The notes below the pieces were generated by a model that made no database searches, had not been told where the DNA came from, and was given only the letters and a program-made list of their open reading frames with translations. The translations under genes were made by a program, and so were the position numbers. Shown here one piece after another: positions 57,773 to 64,000 of a DNA stretch of 64,000 bases (positions are counted from its first letter, which is position 1; every line of letters begins with the position of its first letter). The stretch is from Aliivibrio finisterrensis_A (GTDB lineage Bacteria; Pseudomonadota; Gammaproteobacteria; Enterobacterales; Vibrionaceae), in the NCBI RefSeq assembly GCF_004167675.1, contig NZ_SEZQ01000006.1; one strand, given 5' to 3'.

Positions 57773-60025
57773 TTACAGACCTTGTTGGTACTGGTCATTA
57801 GTATTGATTGGAACCATGGTGAATAGTTCTTCTTGTACACTTACATCGCCATTGATCAGTTTCTCAAAATGCTTAACTAACTCAACTTTATCGGCTTGCT
57901 CTTTAGAACCACCACCGATGTTGGTTAGATCAATGAAGAATTCATCAAATAGATCAGAGAAATCTGTCACGATATCCATGTTTAAGAACTGTTCGTGGTT
58001 ATAGATGCTTGGGTAACCACCTTTTTGCTTATCAACCGCGAATGAAATGCCTTTCACATTGGTAATTGTGGTCGCTTTCTCACACTTCAGCATACAACCC
58101 GCTTCAATCGCAGGCTTGTTACAACCGACTGTTTGTTGGAAGAAACACTGGCGACTTGTCATCATCAGGATTGGATGATAAATGCTGTAAGCTAATTTGA
58201 AGTTCTCAGGACGACGAATATGTTTCATCTGACCTTTATTAATCTCATTTGAAATAAACGCACCAGAACAGTTTAGTGTTTCTTTCATTGTCACTAACGC
58301 GTGTGAATTCGTTGTATTTAAAAATGGACCTGCAACCCATTCAATGCCCATTTCAAAAGCTTTATAAGCAATACCCGTGTTATTAGTTACGATACGAGCT
58401 GGTTTTACTTCTTCAAGTACTTTAACGGCTTCATCGTAATCTTTACCAATAAGTACCGCAGGGAACCATGGGATCAAACGTGGGTTTTCTAAGAAAATAT
58501 TGATGTACTTACGATCACGTTTTTTAAAGCTTTCTGGTAACTTGAAGTAAATATCCGCATCTGTTGCATCACATACATTTAAATCAGCAACATCAGCAAT
58601 CAGCATTGATAACTTAGGCTTCTCTTCTACTTTAGGTTGTTGTGGTAATGCCGCCACTTCTACGTATTTAATAACGTCTTTAGACCCATTCAATAAGAAA
58701 GCAACTTGATCTTTAAGTTCTGTCAGCTCGCGGAACGGAACGGCTAAGCTCTCTCCTAGCTCAGAGAAATCATAACCTAGTAGTTCATAGTTAGGATTGA
58801 TTACGCCTTTGAAGCGTTTTTCTAACTCTTTTGAAGTGATCGCTTTTTGACCCGCGTCGCTTAGTAATGATGTTGATTTCACTTCAAATGTGTCTTGAGC
58901 TTCATCTTTTGGTGTAACAGTCACCGTTAGTGGTTCACCTAATACCGCTTTGAAAGCAATAGTAACCGCAATTTTATCGATGCTTAGCGATTTCACTTTT
59001 TCTTCTAGTGTCGCGCCAATTGCATTTTTATCGGTATATAGATCTTGTTTTACATCTTGGATCTGTACCACATCAATCGCATTACTCTTTTCAACCGCGT
59101 AATTTACACTGTTGTCACGAGGGTTATCGATAAACATGTCTTTAGTTAAATTGCCTTTTAAAAACTTGTTGGTTAAACCACGGTTAAACACTTTATGTAG
59201 ATTTGAGTCATCTTCATATAGCTCGCCCGTCTCAACAAATTTATTGATGTTTTTACGCCAGTTTTCAACCACGGTATATACGTAGTGAGCGCCTTTAATA
59301 CGGCCTTCAATTTTTAATGAATCGACTTTTGCATCAACTAATTCAGGAAGATCAAAATACGCTGAGTTATCTTTTAAGTTTAATGGGTACTTAGTGCCAA
59401 CATTTGTTACTTCGTATTCATCACGACACGCTTGGCTACAACGACCACGGTTACCTGAGTTACCTACACTTACAGAGCTTGAGTAACATTGACCAGAGAA
59501 AGCAATACACAAAGAGCCATGCACAAACACTTCTGTCAGCATGTCATGTTCATGAGCAACCGCTGTCATTTCTTTAATTTCATCAATGTTCAATTCACGA
59601 GATAAGTTAACGCGAGATGCACCAACTTTACTTAAGAACTTTAATTGGCCTTCATTGTGCGTTGTTAGCTGAGTAGAAGCATGAACATCCAACGTTGGGA
59701 AATGCTTTTTGATTAGATTAAAAACACCTAAATCTTGCACGATAATGCCATCAATCGTTGTATTCACTAACTGATTCAGCACTTTAACTAATGATTTGAT
59801 TTCATGCTCTAAAATAACAACGTTTAAAGTCAGAAATACTTCACAACCGTACTCATGAGCTAATCGCAATACGCCATTTAACTCATCAAATGAAAGATTG
59901 GATGCGCGGTTACGGGCATTAAAGATATCTAGGCCACAGTAAACAGCATTTGCCCCAGCAACGATGGCCGCTTTAATCGCTTCAACATCACCACCAGGTG
60001 CCAATAATTCAAGTTTTCTACTCAT
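57773..60025 (-). CDS. U32-family peptidase / RlhA-like protein
   Basis: 750 residues. The N-terminal TIM-barrel half matches E. coli RlhA (YdcP): LELLAPGGDVEAIKAAIVAG, NAVYCGLDIFNARNRASNLS, and the cysteine motif GSLCIAFSGQCYSSSVSVGN followed by RGRCSQACR (about residues 168-205), which in this family binds an iron-sulfur cluster. RlhA hydroxylates C2501 of 23S rRNA using prephenate. The C-terminal half differs and carries more cysteines (SRQCFFQQTVGCNKPAIEAG, CMLKCEK), so substrate may differ. The start at 60025 is where the conserved MSRKLELLAPG begins. Confidence 0.88.
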   Translation of the reverse strand: MSRKLELLAPGGDVEAIKAAIVAGANAVYCGLDIFNARNRASNLSFDELNGVLRLAHEYGCEVFLTLNVVILEHEIKSLVKVLNQLVNTTIDGIIVQDLGVFNLIKKHFPTLDVHASTQLTTHNEGQLKFLSKVGASRVNLSRELNIDEIKEMTAVAHEHDMLTEVFVHGSLCIAFSGQCYSSSVSVGNSGNRGRCSQACRDEYEVTNVGTKYPLNLKDNSAYFDLPELVDAKVDSLKIEGRIKGAHYVYTVVENWRKNINKFVETGELYEDDSNLHKVFNRGLTNKFLKGNLTKDMFIDNPRDNSVNYAVEKSNAIDVVQIQDVKQDLYTDKNAIGATLEEKVKSLSIDKIAVTIAFKAVLGEPLTVTVTPKDEAQDTFEVKSTSLLSDAGQKAITSKELEKRFKGVINPNYELLGYDFSELGESLAVPFRELTELKDQVAFLLNGSKDVIKYVEVAALPQQPKVEEKPKLSMLIADVADLNVCDATDADIYFKLPESFKKRDRKYINIFLENPRLIPWFPAVLIGKDYDEAVKVLEEVKPARIVTNNTGIAYKAFEMGIEWVAGPFLNTTNSHALVTMKETLNCSGAFISNEINKGQMKHIRRPENFKLAYSIYHPILMMTSRQCFFQQTVGCNKPAIEAGCMLKCEKATTITNVKGISFAVDKQKGGYPSIYNHEQFLNMDIVTDFSDLFDEFFIDLTNIGGGSKEQADKVELVKHFEKLINGDVSVQEELFTMVPINTNDQYQQGL

Positions 60026-60118
60026 TATGAAATTGCTCGCTTCGGTTTTTATGTAATAATTTTTTTGAGGGGGCATTCTACTCGCCTCACGCTTTCATTA
60101 CCACTTATTCGGCTTTTA

Positions 60119-60132
60119 TTGATCCAGATCAT
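60119..60132. promoter_or_regulatory. FNR-like box between the U32 and GST-like genes
   Basis: TTGATCCAGATCAT matches the FNR consensus TTGAT-N4-ATCAA in nine of ten defined positions. It lies about 100 bp upstream of the U32 start and 81 bp upstream of the divergent GST-like start. Confidence 0.5.
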
Positions 60133-60206
60133 GTATAAATAAAGGTGAATCCCATTATTTATTCAGTTACCATCCTGTTATTGCCCTCTATTTTGAGTAT
60201 TTTATC

Positions 60207-60860
60207 ATGACAACGCCGATCCTTTATTCATTACGACAATGCCCTTATGCGATGCGTTCTCGTTTGGGCATTTTACATGCACAACAAACTGTGGTGCTGC
60301 GTGATATTGATATGAAGAATAAACCTGAAGAAATGCTATCAATTTCACCGAAAGGTACGGTTCCTGTATTGCAGCTAAGTGATGGTAAAGTAATCGACGA
60401 AAGTCTTGATGTGATGATTTGGGCACTAACTCAATCGGATCCTAATAACCTACTCTATTCACATGATAAGCAGAAGCTCCCCCAAATGCTTGAGTTGATC
60501 CATCGAAGTGATAATGAGTTTGTTGATGCATTACAGAAATATCGAGCTGCTTCTCGTTATCACGATAGCAATAAAGAAGAATGCAGGGAGCGCTGTTGTG
60601 AATGGTTAATGAAGATTGAACACGCTCTAACTCAGCATGCTTATATTATGGGAGAGAAAGTCAGCTTGGTGGATTACGCTATCTTACCCTTTATTCGCCA
60701 GTTTTCACGAGTCGATAAAAAATGGTACGCTCAAGCTCCACTTCCTTATTTAAGAGCGTGGTTGGTAAAGCACTATAATGACCCAACGTTCTCAAAAGCG
60801 ATGTTTACCTATCCAAAATGGCACAAAGATGCAGATGACATAATTTTTGGTGATTTTTAA
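60207..60860 (+). CDS. Glutathione S-transferase-like protein
   Basis: 217 residues. N-terminal thioredoxin-like domain with CPYAMRSRLGI (a CPxx position as in glutaredoxin 2 and YibF-like GSTs) and the glutathione-binding PKGTVPVLQLSDGKVIDESL; the C-terminal half is helical. Good match to the bacterial GST fold; activity unknown. Divergent from the U32 gene across 181 bases. Confidence 0.87.
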   Translation: MTTPILYSLRQCPYAMRSRLGILHAQQTVVLRDIDMKNKPEEMLSISPKGTVPVLQLSDGKVIDESLDVMIWALTQSDPNNLLYSHDKQKLPQMLELIHRSDNEFVDALQKYRAASRYHDSNKEECRERCCEWLMKIEHALTQHAYIMGEKVSLVDYAILPFIRQFSRVDKKWYAQAPLPYLRAWLVKHYNDPTFSKAMFTYPKWHKDADDIIFGDF

Positions 60861-60867
60861 GCATTGT

Positions 60868-61332
60868 TTAATACCCTATTTGGCCAGAATAAAACAGCGA
60901 ATGCTCCATATCTACAAAATGCTCATCTTCACTAATGATCTGATAGCCTAATCCTTGATAAAACCGAATGGCTTTAGGGTTATTTTTAAAAGAAGATAAA
61001 CTCACTTTTCCAACGCGATCACTAAAATGGTGCTGATAGCATTTCATCACTGAACCACCAACCCCTTTATTTTGATATTTTTTAAAAATAATAAACAGAT
61101 GAACATGAGCTTTACTTTGCTCTAAGTGGGTACAAATGAGCCCTAAGCGCTCTCCACTGAACATCACCCAATCAAACCATTCTTGAGGGTATGACTCCAT
61201 AAATCGTTGTTGTTGAAAAGCTTCATCCCAACCAAGTGAACCTTCGACTATAGAATGAAAGTACGTTTTATATATACCAAACAGTGAGGGATATTCACAC
61301 ATTGTGACTTTTTTAAACGTAATTCTTTCCAT
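60868..61332 (-). CDS. GNAT-family N-acetyltransferase
   Basis: 154 residues: FKKVTMCEYPSLFGIYKTYF, VHLFIIFKKYQNKGVGGSVM with the acetyl-CoA loop Q/N-x-G-V-G, SLSSFKNNPKAIRFYQGLGY. The start at 61332 follows AAGGA by 7 bases; the ORF is open back to 61368. Converges with the GST-like gene 7 bases apart. Confidence 0.88.
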   Translation of the reverse strand: MERITFKKVTMCEYPSLFGIYKTYFHSIVEGSLGWDEAFQQQRFMESYPQEWFDWVMFSGERLGLICTHLEQSKAHVHLFIIFKKYQNKGVGGSVMKCYQHHFSDRVGKVSLSSFKNNPKAIRFYQGLGYQIISEDEHFVDMEHSLFYSGQIGY

Positions 61333-61454
61333 TGAATCATCCTTTATTCTCGATCGTAGCTTCAACATACTACTGATAACGGTTTGGTTATAAGTTTATG
61401 GTGTCTTAATTGTAGACTATAAAGAGCGATTCTTTTCTAGTGTATCTGAGCTCT

Positions 61455-61904
61455 TTATGCCCCTTCGGCCATAATGTACTTTATAAACTTAATTTTACTT
61501 TTATCCGTTGACCCTTCTTCTTCATAACCAGAAATATGGTAACCACTAGAGATTAGCAACTGCAGCATTGGTGGGTAACGATTCATAGACTTAACGCTAA
61601 TCGCTTTATAACCTTTCTCATGTGCCCACGATTCCTGAGCTAAGCGCAATTGTGTCGCGATGCCTTTTTTGCGAGCAGTAGGTACAACACCACCAAGCCA
61701 ACTGTAAAACTCAAGACTTGATAACTCATACCCCATTTTATACGCCACAGGTTGACCATTATGCGTCGCTATTAAAATCAAATGCGGTATATCACTTAAC
61801 CGTTGTTCTAGTTTATCTTTGGTATTTCGACCATCAAACTCTGGGATCTGAGCATCAACCTCAACTACATCATCTATTGTGCCTTTACGTACTTCTATTT
61901 CCAT
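61455..61904 (-). CDS. GNAT-family N-acetyltransferase
   Basis: 149 residues: EVRKGTIDDVVEVDAQIPEF, SWLGGVVPTARKKGIATQLR with R-K-K-G-I-A as the acetyl-CoA loop, then AISVKSMNRYPPMLQLLISS. Its ATG directly follows the TAA of the 72-residue gene at 61905, so the two are co-transcribed and probably coupled. Confidence 0.88.
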   Translation of the reverse strand: MEIEVRKGTIDDVVEVDAQIPEFDGRNTKDKLEQRLSDIPHLILIATHNGQPVAYKMGYELSSLEFYSWLGGVVPTARKKGIATQLRLAQESWAHEKGYKAISVKSMNRYPPMLQLLISSGYHISGYEEEGSTDKSKIKFIKYIMAEGA

Positions 61905-62123
61905 TTATAAACCATCCTGTACCATCGTTTTTATCTTTACTGCTTTTTCAAAATGATCCAACTGATGTGTTGAGATCCACCACGTTGCTGCCTCCATAAG
62001 CAGCTCTGGATCATCGTTCTTATTTGCAAAAAAAACATAAAAAGATAAGCCAACACCCTCTCCTTTTTGCTCTATTTTCTTATCACATACCGTGATGATT
62101 TTGGCTCTTAAAGTATCTCTCAT
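61905..62123 (-). CDS. Conserved small protein, 72 residues (possibly DUF6500)
   Basis: MRDTLRAKIITVCDKKIEQK, SFYVFFANKNDDPELLMEAA, TWWISTHQLDHFEKAVKIKT. I recall a small DUF6500 family with this wording, but without certainty. Soluble. AAGGG ribosome site; 18 bases after the sulfurtransferase gene and contiguous with the GNAT gene, so an operon of three is likely. Confidence 0.7.
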   Translation of the reverse strand: MRDTLRAKIITVCDKKIEQKGEGVGLSFYVFFANKNDDPELLMEAATWWISTHQLDHFEKAVKIKTMVQDGL

Positions 62124-62141
62124 TGATCACCCTTATTTTAA

Positions 62142-63002
62142 TTACTCTATCGGCAACGAGTGATTATTTCCCCAATCCGCCCAAGAACCATCGTATAAAA
62201 CGACTTCTTTATAACCTATAGATACAGCAGCTAACATCAAAATACATGCGGTTATGCCTGAACCGCAACTGAAGTAAATTTTCGTATCTACTGAAGGCAC
62301 GCGTTCCTCAAAAATAGTTCGTAATGTATCTTCATCTTGGTATGTATAGTTATCTAACAACATAGAAAAAGGGAGATTTTTAGAGCTTGGGATATGACCA
62401 CTACGAACACCTTCACGTGGCTCTGGTGCTTTGCCTAGAAAACGCAGTTCTCCACGAGCATCTAAAATTGCAACATCGGTATTTATTACGCTAAGTACTT
62501 CGTCCGAGTCACACGCTAAGCCTTTCACCACTTTCGCAGTCGCATTACCTAATAACGATGTTGTTGTGTATTCTGATGCTATCTCTCTTCCCTCTTTGAG
62601 CCATTGAGGTAATCCACCATCCAAGACATAAACATGTTCAAATCCCATGACCTTAAACGTCCACCACGCTCTTGGTGCAGAATAGATACCTTGATTATCG
62701 TATATAACAACCATTGAATCAGAATTAATACCTAGCTTCTGTATTGCCTGAGTAAACTGCTCTTCATTAGGAAGCGCATGGATTTGAGAAGATGTATGAT
62801 CACAAAAGTCGGCTTCTACATCCAATTTACGCGCTGTAGGTAGGCAAGAAAAAGTATCATAAACTAACGGCTCTTTACCTACGACATTCGCCATATAGGC
62901 ATCCACAATAACGAGATTCTCATCGTCAATATGCTGAGCTAACCATGTCGTTGTTACTAATGATTTAGGTACTAATGGTTTAGTTTCAATTGGATTACTC
63001 AT
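62142..63002 (-). CDS. sseA: 3-mercaptopyruvate/thiosulfate sulfurtransferase, SseA type
   Basis: 286 residues in two rhodanese domains. The C-terminal domain holds the active-site loop CGSGITAC (about residue 247), matching CGSGVTAC of E. coli SseA, so mercaptopyruvate specificity is likely. The inactive N-terminal domain has VVIYDNQGIYSAPRAWWTFK, and LDARGELRFLGKAPEPREGV and GHIPSSKNLPF are also conserved. The ATG at 63002 has AAGGA 7 bases upstream. Confidence 0.92.
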   Translation of the reverse strand: MSNPIETKPLVPKSLVTTTWLAQHIDDENLVIVDAYMANVVGKEPLVYDTFSCLPTARKLDVEADFCDHTSSQIHALPNEEQFTQAIQKLGINSDSMVVIYDNQGIYSAPRAWWTFKVMGFEHVYVLDGGLPQWLKEGREIASEYTTTSLLGNATAKVVKGLACDSDEVLSVINTDVAILDARGELRFLGKAPEPREGVRSGHIPSSKNLPFSMLLDNYTYQDEDTLRTIFEERVPSVDTKIYFSCGSGITACILMLAAVSIGYKEVVLYDGSWADWGNNHSLPIE

Positions 63003-63038
63003 TATTCTGTCCTTAATTTGAATCACGCTTTTTGTTAA

Positions 63039-63830
63039 TTAACATTCATCGTAAGTAATTTGCATTACATCAGGGTAAATGAACTCATAACCCAATGCCT
63101 TTTTAATTTTTTCATTACTAATGATTTTAAACGTTTGAGTGTCTGAATCGATAAACTCAGGTGTACTCACCCCTATTCGCTGAGTTGCTTGAGTATAAAA
63201 CTCACGTTTACTTGGGTGACTATCAGCACATGCATTAAATAGGTCGTTCCATTTTTCTTGTTTGATGATCTGCGTAATTAGCTCCACACAATCATCTTGG
63301 TGGATCATATTTACAGCAGCGTCAGGGTTACTCACAGAACGACCACTTTTTTGAAAAAATCGCCCTGGATTTCGTTGATATCCCACTAAACCACTAAAGC
63401 GGATCACCGTTGTTGTAAATACCGATGATTGACAAAACAACGATTCGATTTGAAATAACGCAGAAGATTCAGAGGCCGCAATATCTTCAGTAACCACTCC
63501 ATTATTATCCGCATATACCGAAGTTGAGCTAACAAAAACCACATTCTTAATAGATGAAGACTCTAAGACACGGATCAAAGCACTGAAGCCTGTTTGATTC
63601 TTAGATGGAATCGCGATAACTAGAATATCTGAATCTAGAAATGCTCCCCATGATTGCTCTGCTATCTCACCATCAATATCCAATACAAATGGAGCGACAG
63701 GGATAGCCTCTAAGGACTCTGTTTTTTCTTTACTGCGCACTGAGCCTTTAACAGCAAATCGGTTACTAACCAGATGTTTTGCTAACGGTAAGCCTAACCA
63801 GCCACACCCTAATACACTGATTGATGTCAT
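63039..63830 (-). CDS. YeeZ-like NAD(P)-dependent epimerase
   Basis: 263 residues, atypical short-chain dehydrogenase: the nucleotide-binding loop is SVLGCGWLGLPLAKHL (G-x-G-x-x-G), followed by VVFVSSTSVYADNNGVVTED and FNACADSHPSKREFYTQATQ. Related to E. coli YeeZ. The YxxxK pair is not evident. Its ATG lies 9 bases after the stop of the upstream GNAT gene, within the same operon. Confidence 0.87.
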   Translation of the reverse strand: MTSISVLGCGWLGLPLAKHLVSNRFAVKGSVRSKEKTESLEAIPVAPFVLDIDGEIAEQSWGAFLDSDILVIAIPSKNQTGFSALIRVLESSSIKNVVFVSSTSVYADNNGVVTEDIAASESSALFQIESLFCQSSVFTTTVIRFSGLVGYQRNPGRFFQKSGRSVSNPDAAVNMIHQDDCVELITQIIKQEKWNDLFNACADSHPSKREFYTQATQRIGVSTPEFIDSDTQTFKIISNEKIKKALGYEFIYPDVMQITYDEC

Positions 63831-63839
63831 GATCTTTCC

Positions 63840-64000
63840 TTAGAATAGCTTCAACTGACTTTCATCAGATAAAACCCATGCACTGTTGTGCGCTTCAAAA
63901 CCAATTTTTGGGTAATAACCTTCTGCTTGTGGGGCAGCTAACAAAATCAACTTACAGTCAGGAGAGACTTCTTCTTTTGTCACTAAAATAAGGTACTTAC
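63840..64000 (-). CDS. GNAT-family acetyltransferase, C-terminal part (runs off the right edge)
   Basis: The reverse strand reads KYLILVTKEEVSPDCKLILL, then AAPQAEGYYPKIGFEAHNSA, and ends WVLSDESQLKLF before TAA at 63840-63842. The EGYYPKIGF stretch is the typical closing motif of GNAT enzymes. Only about 53 codons are inside the window. Confidence 0.75.
   Translation of the reverse strand, partial: KYLILVTKEEVSPDCKLILLAAPQAEGYYPKIGFEAHNSAWVLSDESQLKLF

Noticed and set aside
1..64000. tRNA or rRNA genes, insertion sequences or prophage
   Set aside because: No rRNA segments, cloverleaf-like stretches, transposase or phage structural frames were recognised on either strand.

Overview
The window looks like chromosome 1 of a Vibrionaceae bacterium, most likely Aliivibrio fischeri or a close relative. 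The evidence is AT-rich DNA, a potABC operon followed by two potD genes, a formate dehydrogenase locus in the gene order I recall from Vibrio cholerae (DUF3305/DUF3306, polyferredoxin, TorD-like chaperone, TAT peptide, fdhABC, divergent fdhD), and attC repeats closely resembling the V. cholerae VCR elements. This assignment rests on protein and repeat recognition only.

Layout. 1-1.7 kb: a minus-strand operon (membrane protein, Bax-like glucosaminidase lipoprotein, start of a DUF2987-like protein). 2-7.1 kb: spermidine/putrescine importer potABC with potD2 and potD1, separated by hairpin terminators. 7.2-10.5 kb: sirtuin cobB, a LysR regulator and a NupC nucleoside transporter. 10.5-23.1 kb: small metabolic and resistance genes, including a Qnr pentapeptide protein, a PACE efflux protein, a MATE pump with divergent LysR regulator, an Slt transglycosylase, two hexapeptide acetyltransferases, ChbG, RidA, YkgJ and YjdM. 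23.2-26.7 kb: an alpha/beta hydrolase and a TPR-GGDEF diguanylate cyclase.

27.1-39.2 kb is the accessory core of the window. It holds about 18 mostly single-gene, promoter-poor cassettes, all on the minus strand, separated by VCR-like attC sites of about 92-128 bp plus decayed attC remnants. No integron integrase is visible here or in either flank, so this is a cluster of attC sites lacking an integrase (CALIN), or the stranded tail of a sedentary integron. Cassettes carry five GNAT acetyltransferases, a hexapeptide O-acetyltransferase, a NUDIX protein, a VOC protein, an ACT protein, a GFA enzyme, an epimerase, DinB, a DUF6602 PD-(D/E)xK-like protein, a lipoprotein, an intact higBA toxin-antitoxin pair, a decayed second higBA and a decayed relBE. 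In at least eight cassettes the stop codon lies inside the attC core box.

39.5-49.2 kb: a CPXCG zinc-ribbon protein and the formate dehydrogenase locus. Upstream of the polyferredoxin gene there is a sigma-54-type promoter (GG-N10-GC) with two tandem GGGACA-N3-TGTCCC-like palindromes 20 bp apart, predicting control by an enhancer-binding activator. 49.3-64 kb: a periplasmic-sensor HD-GYP protein, MltC, a Cache chemoreceptor, a serine hydrolase with a decayed ORF beside it, several GNATs, a U32 peptidase with an FNR-like box, a GST-like protein, SseA-type sulfurtransferase, a YeeZ-like epimerase and the 3' end of another GNAT.
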